Origin: JAJZMA01 sp021850405
GTDB lineage: Bacteria > Chloroflexota > Dormibacteria > Aeolococcales > Aeolococcaceae
Assembly (NCBI GenBank): GCA_027365835.1
Contig: DAHXLU010000008.1
Coordinates: forward strand, 1 to 12,156
DNA: 12,156 nt
Direction: 5' to 3'
Shown in pieces: positions 1 to 5,511 of this stretch. Position 1 is the first letter of the stretch; each line of letters starts with the position of its first letter. A program made the translations under genes and the position numbers. Below the pieces are notes generated by a model. The model saw nothing but the letters and a program-made list of their open reading frames with translations, was not told where the DNA came from and ran no database searches.

Positions 1-231
1 AACCTGGATACCTCCTGCCAGCGCCTTGTCAATACACTTGTATATGGCGGGGCGGCCAATGCCAATCTCCCGGCTCAGGTCAGTGATTGCCTTGTTCTGC
101 GAATAGCCAATGAGCACACGGGCCCGGACCACTTCACGCAAGGGTGCGCTACGAGACCCAGCCAGGCGGGTTAGTGATTCCAGTTGATCTGCTGTAAGAA
201 CGAGTGGGGGACGACTGGTGGTTCGTGACAT
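1..231 (-). CDS. IS630-family transposase, N-terminal part (truncated by window edge)
   Basis: An ATG at 231 opens a frame that stays open for 77 codons to the window edge. The product begins MSRTTSRPPLVLTADQLESL. Residues about 10-75 have the layout of the helix-turn-helix DNA-binding domain of IS630-type transposases: a 'PLVLT..Q...L..L' opening, an 'REVVRARVLI' helix, a short linker, then an 'AITDLSREIGIGRPAIYKCI' recognition-helix pair. The catalytic DDE domain would lie beyond the left edge, so activity cannot be judged. The protein would bind the element ends and carry out cut-and-paste transposition into TA. Family assignment rests on recognising the N-terminal pattern only. Confidence 0.78.
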   Translation of the reverse strand, partial: MSRTTSRPPLVLTADQLESLTRLAGSRSAPLREVVRARVLIGYSQNKAITDLSREIGIGRPAIYKCIDKALAGGIQV

Positions 232-355
232 AGTGCACCCATGATGTCAGTTGCCACACGCCCCTGGTCCTGATCCAGCGTTTTCGTAACGTGATTACCG
301 CCATGGACTACTACTCGCTCCTCGACTTCAGGAGCATCTGAGCTTGTGACCACTA
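1..355 (-). mobile_element. IS630-family insertion element, one end (partial)
   Basis: The fragment contains the transposase 5' end (start codon at 231) and about 120 bp of terminal non-coding sequence, and runs off the left edge. I place the inner boundary at the TATA at 354-357. The neighbouring minus-strand gene loses sensible coding sequence there and is closed by a stop at 328, and IS630/Tc1-type elements insert at TA and duplicate it. The other end and its inverted repeat are outside the window, so the boundary is inferred rather than shown. Confidence 0.6.
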
Positions 356-825
356 TAGTAGGTAAACCAGCCCGGATACCCCTCTTCCAGAAGACACTGC
401 TGCCACTGTCGAAGAGCAGCCCTCTGGTCATCCTGCAATGCACCTGCCAGCTGCCTTCTTGTCTCTGCGCCCAGTTTCACGTCTCCATACCCCTGTTCCC
501 GCAGCACGCGGCGCTGCAGGTCAAAGTAGGATTCAGGTACATCCTGCTCCCGAACCACATGGCTCTCCACCATCCATGCAAGTCCATCTGGATCTTTTGC
601 CAGAAGACCATCCTGTGCCTGCCCTGCAAGAAAGGAGAGGTATGCAGAAAGTTGTGCCTGTGGCGTATTGGGCAGCCTTGCCCCGGCTCCTTTCAGGTAT
701 GAGACCACCGCCTGGACATCTGCGCTTTTATGCAGGTCAGGACTGCGCTTGTGCAGCGTCGCCCCATCCTGTGAAGGTGTGTTGTCATACGGGGGATCAG
801 CTGTCTTTGTTGTAGCAGATGGCAT
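328..825 (-). pseudogene. Unknown gene truncated at its 3' end by the IS630 element
   Basis: ATG at 825. The frame gives 165 residues, of which about 157 look native; the last eight (SGHKLRCS) and the stop at 328 seem to come from the inserted element. The protein is hydrophilic and mostly helical: a polar N-terminus (1-33), then a stretch with 'LPNTPQAQLSAYLSFL' (about residues 52-67), 'ESYFDLQRRVLREQGYG' and a Gln-rich helix, ending in 'YPGWFTYY' just before the break. I see no signal peptide, membrane segment or catalytic motif. I recognise no named family; the abrupt ending after an aromatic motif suggests a longer intact homolog. It is divergent from the plus-strand pair at 1024-2517 and shares their upstream repeat element. 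Real protein-like composition supports a former gene; function is unknown. Confidence 0.55.
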
Positions 826-840
826 GCAACCCCAGTCTCC

Positions 841-867
841 CAGAGCATGACGGACATGTCACAGACA
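841..867 (-). promoter_or_regulatory. Shared upstream element, copy 1 (for the gene at 825)
   Basis: On the minus strand TGTCTGTGACA is followed directly by TGTCCGT: two TGTC units at an 11-bp period. CTG lies six bases further on (843-841). The TGTCCGT ends 24 nt before the start codon. The same arrangement precedes both plus-strand paralogs. A -10-like TATNNT is not present at the matching place in this copy, so it is the weakest of the three. Confidence 0.35.
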
Positions 868-981
868 TTGGAGGGGTAATGTTGGGATGGAGTGTGGACT
901 TTGACCGATTTTGAGGATTTCTCCTTCCGCATGGCGACTTTGTGGGTTATCAGCCCTGGTTTCGACGTTTTCGTTTGGCCG

Positions 982-1016
982 CTGTCCGTGCCCTGTCCGT
1001 GAAGCACTGCTATCTT
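982..1016 (+). promoter_or_regulatory. Shared upstream element, copy 2 (for the gene at 1024)
   Basis: CTGTCCGTG occurs at 982-990 and again at 993-1001, a direct repeat with an 11-bp period. CTG follows at 1007-1009 and a -10-like TATCTT at 1011-1016, seven bases before the proposed CTG start. Direct repeats at 11 bp are the typical layout of sites for OmpR/PhoB-type response regulators (compare the Pho box, CTGTCA repeated every 11 bp). That link is inference. The short distance from -10 to start would give a leaderless or nearly leaderless mRNA. Confidence 0.45.
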
Positions 1017-1023
1017 CACGACC

Positions 1024-1722
1024 CTGCTCAATAATACGCACCCTGATAACAGGTACTCGGCTCTTGACCACGTCTATAACGCCACCATGTGGCCGTCACG
1101 CAAAGCAGTGGCATTCTTCGGCGGGGCAATGAGCCGGGAGCGCTGGTTTTCAGAAAGAGCTTTCGCTCGACCCGAAAACCTCTGGATAAACGCGGGTGCG
1201 GCCCAGGAACTGCGGATGGAATCATTCCGGAATGCGACCACCCAGACTGAATACTCCCGGGGCCTGCGCAGCGCAGTCTGGGGCGGGATCAATCTTGTCG
1301 CACTCAGGACGGCGGCGGTACCGCTGTACCTTCTGGAATTTGCCTGCAGGGCTGCCTGCTGGGCTGCAGGCAGTGTTCTCGGCGAAGTGCTCTTGATTCC
1401 AACCCTCCCCACTCTTGCGGTTGCGGGGGCAATCAGGGGGGGGAGAGCCCTTGCACGGCCCATACGGGCAGAAATGCAGCGCTTTTCGAGTCTCAAGGAA
1501 AGGGCCGGAACACCTGTGATGCCAGGTCCGGGTGGCGACCCCGAAAGCACCTGGAAAGTGGGAGACAGGGCTCTGTCGACAATCACTGAATCTGCTCCCC
1601 CCAGGCACATCCCGGACAAGGTTTCCAATACGGCGATCAATCATGGCGTCATGACACAACACCTGGTAGCAGTGGAAAGGAAGAAAATGGGTTCCTCTCC
1701 TGCGGAACCCCTCTCGCTTTAA
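1024..1722 (+). CDS. Small membrane-associated protein of unknown function, paralog 1
   Basis: I do not recognise a family. The first ATG is at 1087 (211 residues), but similarity to the downstream paralog extends upstream of it: SALDHVYNATMWPSRKAV here matches SAFDRVYNLAMWPTRRVL there. The frame is open back to 1003. CTG CTC AAT at 1024 lines up with the paralog's ATG CTC AAT, so I start at CTG (232 residues); no clear ribosome binding site precedes either choice. Residues about 96-138 are hydrophobic and end in 'LIPTLPTLAVAGAIRGGRALARP', one long or two short membrane segments followed by a basic stretch. The C-terminal 90 residues are polar and low-complexity. A run of eight G (1436-1443) lies in the coding sequence. 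Neighbours: the homolog at 1972 downstream, and an IS-truncated gene divergent upstream. Confidence 0.65.
   Translation: MLNNTHPDNRYSALDHVYNATMWPSRKAVAFFGGAMSRERWFSERAFARPENLWINAGAAQELRMESFRNATTQTEYSRGLRSAVWGGINLVALRTAAVPLYLLEFACRAACWAAGSVLGEVLLIPTLPTLAVAGAIRGGRALARPIRAEMQRFSSLKERAGTPVMPGPGGDPESTWKVGDRALSTITESAPPRHIPDKVSNTAINHGVMTQHLVAVERKKMGSSPAEPLSL
1689..1710 (+). terminator. Possible weak terminator hairpin at the end of paralog 1
   Basis: GGGTTCC (1689-1695) and GGAACCC (1704-1710) form a perfect 7-bp stem with an 8-nt loop, just before the TAA at 1720-1722. What follows on the plus strand is CTCTCGCTTT, a poor U-tract; the minus strand reads ATTTTCTT after the stem. Either direction is possible, and it may simply be coding sequence. 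Confidence 0.22.
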
Positions 1723-1930
1723 AACAAGAGCACCGAGACTGTCCTGCTTCTGGCACTGGCCAAATACGGTTTGTTCCGCAATGCTGCTTCCTCTGGAGAG
1801 TCAGGGAGGGGTTTGGCGCCCGGCACTGCCAGGAGCAAGTCGGTCCTGCCCCCATCCGCAAGGAAACCTGCAGGGAAGCGCCGCACAGAGCGCCTGGCAA
1901 CCACACTGCGGTCGTGCCACAGTGGAGGCA

Positions 1931-1965
1931 CTGTCCATTGAGTGTCCGTGAGACCCTGATATGGT
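1931..1965 (+). promoter_or_regulatory. Shared upstream element, copy 3 (for the gene at 1972)
   Basis: CTGTCC at 1931-1936 and TGTCCGTGA at 1943-1951 repeat TGTCC at an 11-bp period. CTG lies at 1956-1958 and a -10-like TATGGT at 1960-1965, six bases before the ATG. TGTCCGT ends 22 nt before the start codon, against 23 and 24 nt in the other two copies. About 50 bp upstream of this start aligns with the region upstream of the paralog at 1024, so the control region seems to have been duplicated with the gene. Confidence 0.45.
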
Positions 1966-1971
1966 CATTCA

Positions 1972-2517
1972 ATGCTCAATGAGAGTCCATCAGCCTTCGA
2001 TCGCGTCTATAACCTTGCCATGTGGCCCACACGCCGTGTGCTTCCTGTTGCCCAGGGGATCCTGGACAATATGTTCTGCCAACAGGACAGTCTGCTCGAA
2101 AACCCATATCTCCCACCTCCGGCCGGACTGGCGATCCTGCTGCTGGAAACCTGGGGAGCAGTGCTCATCGGCGGAGCGCTGATCACACTCACGCTTCCAT
2201 CCCTTGCAGTCGCTGGACTGCTCAGGGGCACCAGGGCAACTGCGGGCCAGGTAGCCAGAAAGTTGCGAGGCCATCATACATTGCCGGGAAATACCCAAAG
2301 CGAAAAGCCTGGGGCAACGGCGCCGCGCACACCCGCAGGGTTGTCCTGGAACCTGAGTGCCAAAGATATGACAAAGACCGGGACTACCTTAACCCGGTCG
2401 GACAGGACTGCCAATGGCCAGCTGGCGACGCATAAATTCAGGGAGATCAGGGCCCCAGCACCGGGCCCGGAAGCCGCTCCGAGTCAGGACAGGCAGGGCA
2501 CATCCCTGGGAGGCTGA
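1972..2517 (+). CDS. Small membrane-associated protein of unknown function, paralog 2
   Basis: ATG at 1972, 181 residues, no recognised family. Two blocks match paralog 1. One is the N-terminal 'SAFDRVYNLAMWPTRRVL' (residues 7-24). The other is the hydrophobic segment at about 49-86, ending 'LTLPSLAVAGLLRGTRA' (paralog 1: 'PTLPTLAVAGAIRGGRA'). Between the blocks this copy is about 50 residues shorter. Downstream of the membrane segment the protein is polar, basic and Pro/Thr/Ala-rich with no visible similarity to paralog 1. The conserved parts are therefore the N-terminal VYN..MWP[ST]R motif and the membrane segment plus R-G-x-R-A. No Shine-Dalgarno is seen; the -10-like box sits six bases before ATG, suggesting leaderless expression. 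A convergent gene ends at 2549, 31 bp away. The roughly 250 bp between the paralogs hold no convincing gene. Confidence 0.65.
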   Translation: MLNESPSAFDRVYNLAMWPTRRVLPVAQGILDNMFCQQDSLLENPYLPPPAGLAILLLETWGAVLIGGALITLTLPSLAVAGLLRGTRATAGQVARKLRGHHTLPGNTQSEKPGATAPRTPAGLSWNLSAKDMTKTGTTLTRSDRTANGQLATHKFREIRAPAPGPEAAPSQDRQGTSLGG

Positions 2518-2540
2518 AGGGTCCCGTCATTACCGCATGC

Positions 2541-2561
2541 CACCAGAATCAGATTCTGGTG
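2541..2561. repeat. Perfect 10-bp inverted repeat with 1-nt centre
   Basis: CACCAGAATC at 2541-2550 is mirrored by GATTCTGGTG at 2552-2561 around a single A. It spans the stop codon (2549-2551) of the membrane gene and lies between two convergent genes. No T-run follows on either strand, so it is not a classical intrinsic terminator. Confidence 0.9.
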
Positions 2562-3508
2562 CCGCCCCACTCCACCACAGTAAATCCCCGGCGGTGAAAT
2601 ACAGGAAAATGCTGCGGGGTAACCCTAACTGGATGAGCAAGTGGCTCATATACCATGAACACCCGCAGCACCGACTCTGGAGCAGGATCAACCTGCAGAG
2701 GCACACGGCTGGCATATCCGGTGGTTGCAAAGTGGATGAGGTTGTACCGGTCCTGCCGGAGACGTGAACCCCAGTACGACAGAAAAGCATCCGTCTCTGC
2801 CGGGTTCAGGCCCATCGTTCGCAACTGGGTGCGCAGGAAGGTACCTGTGTTTCCTGACGAAACCACAAAGCCCTCATGCATGTTAAATACAAACTGACCA
2901 GGGTTCCCCTCCCAGTACAGATACGGGTAGGTTTTATCATTGGCAAGGTCCTCCAGTGTTCCGTCAGGACGAGCAAGAACGGTCCACCCTTTTTCAGGAA
3001 TGTATGCCGGCCTGGTGCGGGAAAACCCTGGAGCGTACAGCACCCGCACAGTGACTGTCTCCACCCGCAAGGGATACAGATAGATCACCGGCTTCAACAG
3101 CTGGGAGGTGCCGTAAGGTGAATAATCTGCCACGCCCTGGGCAAAACCAACAGAATCGCCAAACGCAAAAAGACAGCACCCTCCAAGTGCCAATGCCCCC
3201 AGGAGAATCGCGAGGTGCGGACCTATCACAATGTTGCGCGTATATTTCCCCGGTCTCCCCCAGCTGGTGCGATAAATGGCAATAGCACCCGCGAGCACCG
3301 CATACAGTCCGGCGACAAGATAGACTGCTCCAAATTGTGGAGCGATGTGCCATGGTACGCCGTCGCCATAGCCAACATTAAATCCCGTTGCCAGGAGAAA
3401 GTTCCCCAAAGCCACCGTGGCGGCAACCAGAGCGGCCACCAGGATAACCAGCCTGCGGGTGCTTGTCTCTGGCTTGCTCTGCTGCTGACAAAAACCAGGG
3501 CCACGCAC
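2549..3508 (-). CDS. 'KPVIYLYP ... VEWGG' conserved protein of unknown function, C-terminal part of a frame-split membrane protein
   Basis: This frame, from a GTG at 3508, reads 319 residues. Three hydrophobic helices lie at about 19-43, 59-80 and 93-117. A soluble domain runs from 'LLKPVIYLYP' (137-146) through 'GWTVLARPDGTL', 'YPYLYWEG', 'LNPAETDAFLSYW', 'RYNLIHF' and 'LRVFMVYEPL' to the end 'GFTVVEWGGTRI'. I recognise this succession from a widespread family of uncharacterised bacterial proteins; its biochemical role is not known to me. The GTG has no ribosome binding site. The frame is preceded by TGA at 3535-3533 and overlaps the upstream frame (3960-3226) by 283 bp. The upstream frame becomes Trp/Pro-rich nonsense where this one begins to make helices. 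I infer one gene of about 470 residues joined by a -1 shift near 3490-3532. Domain recognition is firm; the start is not. Confidence 0.78.
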   Translation of the reverse strand: MRGPGFCQQQSKPETSTRRLVILVAALVAATVALGNFLLATGFNVGYGDGVPWHIAPQFGAVYLVAGLYAVLAGAIAIYRTSWGRPGKYTRNIVIGPHLAILLGALALGGCCLFAFGDSVGFAQGVADYSPYGTSQLLKPVIYLYPLRVETVTVRVLYAPGFSRTRPAYIPEKGWTVLARPDGTLEDLANDKTYPYLYWEGNPGQFVFNMHEGFVVSSGNTGTFLRTQLRTMGLNPAETDAFLSYWGSRLRQDRYNLIHFATTGYASRVPLQVDPAPESVLRVFMVYEPLAHPVRVTPQHFPVFHRRGFTVVEWGGTRI

Positions 3509-3960
3509 AGGAGATAAAGTCCAAAGAAAAAATCAAGGGGAGGCGCGAGCAGGCTCGCAAAAGGACCAGCTGGGGAGGCGCCAAACCATGGCGAAAATAA
3601 TGCTCCCACCACAAGGCACCAGCCTGCACCGCCAAGCACCACCCCTGGGGACATCCGCTTCAACACTGGCCAGCTGGCAACAACCCCAAACAGGGCCAGC
3701 GCTGCCAGCTGACCAGGGGTTGCCTGGCCGTACCTGGACATCATATACGGCGCGACAACCAATGCTCCGAGAAAGACTATGTTTCGCACCACGTGGGCCA
3801 AGGTCGAAGGCTCCCCTTCCGGCCGAATGGTGTCGTCGCCCCGCTTCCCATCTCCAGTGGGCTCCACCCGACCATCCTTATCCTTATCCTTGTCCGCGAC
3901 CTCTCTCTTCCGCCTACTGGCACACTTTACGAGAGCCCACTCCATATCAGAATGCGCCAC
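3226..3960 (-). CDS. N-terminal membrane part of the frame-split 'KPVIYLYP' protein
   Basis: GTG at 3960 (an in-frame ATG at 3945 is an alternative). Residues 1-52 are hydrophilic, with a DKDKDKD run encoded by three tandem 6-bp units (3875-3892). Four hydrophobic helices follow at about 55-74, 82-100, 105-122 and 137-158. After residue about 158 ('LLCVALVF') the frame turns into implausible sequence (WLSWWPLWLPPRWLW), while the frame one base back continues with 'CQQQSKPETSTRRLVIL' and another helix. The meaningful part is therefore probably 3960 to about 3490, the rest being read-through to a chance stop at 3226. A -1 shift at the T5 tract (A5 on the plus strand, 3490-3494) keeps helix 4 intact. 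A canonical heptamer T TTT TTC lies at 3532-3526, immediately after the other frame's stop. Programmed shift, mutation and sequencing error are all possible. Confidence 0.6.
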   Translation of the reverse strand: MAHSDMEWALVKCASRRKREVADKDKDKDGRVEPTGDGKRGDDTIRPEGEPSTLAHVVRNIVFLGALVVAPYMMSRYGQATPGQLAALALFGVVASWPVLKRMSPGVVLGGAGWCLVVGALFSPWFGASPAGPFASLLAPPLDFFFGLYLLCVALVFVSSRASQRQAPAGWLSWWPLWLPPRWLWGTFSWQRDLMLAMATAYHGTSLHNLEQSILSPDCMRCSRVLLPFIAPAGGDRGNIRATL

Positions 3961-4107
3961 TCTTCATAGGTCAAGTCTCTCCACCTATCAAGCAGCCTGT
4001 CCTGCCGTAACCAGCTTGCTACAAAAACGCAATCTGTGAAGGATGCACCTACGGGCAGAAAAGCTGGGCAGGTGTGGTACGAAAATTCAGGATGGAACAC
4101 ACCGCCG

Positions 4108-5511
4108 TTACGGTCCGGAGACAAGTGTAAATGTCCATGTCGAGGTGTAGGTCCCTGCATACGCATTTGCAGGGATGGTCGCAGTCCAGGGGATAGTGAC
4201 GGTCTGGTCGCCCATGCCGGTGTTGGCAGCGCTGGATAGCAGCTTGGTGCCAGTACCGCTTAGTGTGTACGGATACAGGCTGCCCAGGGTAGCCACGGTA
4301 CAGGTGCTGCTGGTGTCACAGGCAACTGTAGGCGGACTACTGCTTAGCACCTGAAAGTCTCCATCTGCCAGGGTTTCGGAGGCAGCGTTGGTAAAAGTGG
4401 TGGCAGAGAGGGTTACGTTCCAGCCGTTGCCGGACCCGGTGGCGTCGCCAATATCCAGGGGAACACTCGCGGTGGTGGTCTGGGTGGCGCCGTTCAGCGT
4501 AATGGACGTAAACGCAAACGATGCCGGAGTCGAGACAAAGGCAAGCGTGCCAGCGGATATGCCCATGGAGGCCGTAACATTCGAGGTTGTAGCGGCCACC
4601 ACGACCTCCCGGATCACACTGTTGCTTGTGTCTGCGATATAGACGTTGTTCGATGGAGCCACAGCGATCTGGCCCGGCCCATACAGGAGGGCCGAAGTGG
4701 CTGGCACTCCATTGCCGTACGAGCCGTACGTCCCTGCAGCAGAGCCAGCAATGGTGTATATGTCATTGGCAGTCATGGAGACCCCAAAGTAGGTGCCCGA
4801 AGATGCCGGCACGAACTGTATGCGGTTGTTGCGCGTGTCTGCAATGTAGACATTGCCGGAGGAATCCACAACAACCCCAAACGGATAGCCCAGCAGGGCC
4901 GAGGTGGCGGCCCCACCGTCCCCAGACGAACCAGCTGTCCCTGCCGACGACCCAGCTATCGTGTATATGTCATTGGCAGTCATGGAGACCCCAAAATAGG
5001 TACCCGAAGCCTTGGGCACAAACTGGATGCGGTTGTTGGATGAATCGGCTATGTAGAGGTTGCCGGAGGAATCCACAGTAACTCCATTTGGGCTGTACAG
5101 CAGGGCCGAGGTAGCAGCCCCGCCGTCTCCCGAGGAACCAGTTGTGCCCGATCCTGCGATGCGGTAGATGCCGTTGGCATTCATTGCAATGCCGAAATAG
5201 GTGCCTGCAATCTTTGGCATCATCTGGACCATATTGTTCCCTGAATCTGCGATGTATAGGTTTCCGGCCCCGTCTAGGAATATTGCACCCGGGGAGACGA
5301 ATGGCCCATATGTTCCAGCCACTGTCTTTATGATGGGCGATGATGCAGCCGCTGCCGGAGCAGGGAGGAACAGGAGAGATGAGGCAAGGAGTGAGCAAAC
5401 CGCGAGCGTAGCCGACACTCTGGATAGTCGCCTCCTGCGGGGTGCCAGCGACCCATCCGGGCCTGGGCACACCCTTCTCATCGCGGTCTGGAGCAGATGG
5501 GAGAACATCAT
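4108..5511 (-). CDS. Secreted NHL-repeat protein with C-terminal beta-sandwich-like domain
   Basis: I start at ATG 5511 because AAGGG lies five bases upstream; the frame is open to 5652 but the extra N-terminus looks non-coding. The product is 467 residues. A basic N-terminus (RRRR) and hydrophobic stretch at about 36-56 ending 'PAPAAAASS' form a Sec signal peptide. Four NHL-type repeats (about 60-305) carry the core 'GNLYIADSSNNRIQFVP' and the spacer 'GTYFGVSMTANDIYTIAGS'; NHL repeats fold as beta-propeller blades and usually mediate binding. The last 155 residues are Thr/Ser/Gly-rich, with a disulfide-ready 'VACDTSSTC' and the ending 'YAGTYTSTWTFTLVSGP', resembling WxL-like surface domains. 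No LPXTG or membrane anchor is seen. Repeats 2 and 3 are nearly identical in DNA, so the copy number may vary. The ligand is unknown. Confidence 0.85.
   Translation of the reverse strand: MMFSHLLQTAMRRVCPGPDGSLAPRRRRLSRVSATLAVCSLLASSLLFLPAPAAAASSPIIKTVAGTYGPFVSPGAIFLDGAGNLYIADSGNNMVQMMPKIAGTYFGIAMNANGIYRIAGSGTTGSSGDGGAATSALLYSPNGVTVDSSGNLYIADSSNNRIQFVPKASGTYFGVSMTANDIYTIAGSSAGTAGSSGDGGAATSALLGYPFGVVVDSSGNVYIADTRNNRIQFVPASSGTYFGVSMTANDIYTIAGSAAGTYGSYGNGVPATSALLYGPGQIAVAPSNNVYIADTSNSVIREVVVAATTSNVTASMGISAGTLAFVSTPASFAFTSITLNGATQTTTASVPLDIGDATGSGNGWNVTLSATTFTNAASETLADGDFQVLSSSPPTVACDTSSTCTVATLGSLYPYTLSGTGTKLLSSAANTGMGDQTVTIPWTATIPANAYAGTYTSTWTFTLVSGP
4754..5008 (-). repeat. Near-identical internal DNA repeats within the NHL gene
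   Basis: A block of roughly 45 bp starting at 4754 recurs at 4961 with one or two differences; the offset of 207 bp equals 69 codons, one NHL unit. A more diverged third copy starts near 5162. The near identity suggests recent in-frame duplication or gene conversion among blades. Confidence 0.8.

Noticed and set aside
171..443. Minus-strand frame of 90 codons across the IS end
   Set aside because: It overlaps the transposase start and the truncated gene in another frame. Its last part (CHEPPVVPHSFLQQINWNH) is the transposase sequence read out of frame.
1341..1372. Inverted repeat TGCCTGCAG / CTGCAGGCA in paralog 1
   Set aside because: It lies inside the coding sequence of the hydrophobic Ala/Cys-rich segment. 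Repeated GC-rich codons explain it, and the paralog does not share it.
3871..3892. Three tandem TCCTTA/G units as a microsatellite or array
   Set aside because: Too short; it simply encodes DKDKDKD in the hydrophilic N-terminus of the membrane protein.
3927..4166. Minus frame of 79 codons between the NHL gene and the membrane gene
   Set aside because: It overlaps both genes, has no ribosome binding site and no recognisable content; most likely chance.
4600..5340. Regularly spaced repeats as a CRISPR-like array
   Set aside because: The 207-bp period is a multiple of three within an open frame and encodes NHL blades. There are no short palindromic repeats or unique spacers of CRISPR size.
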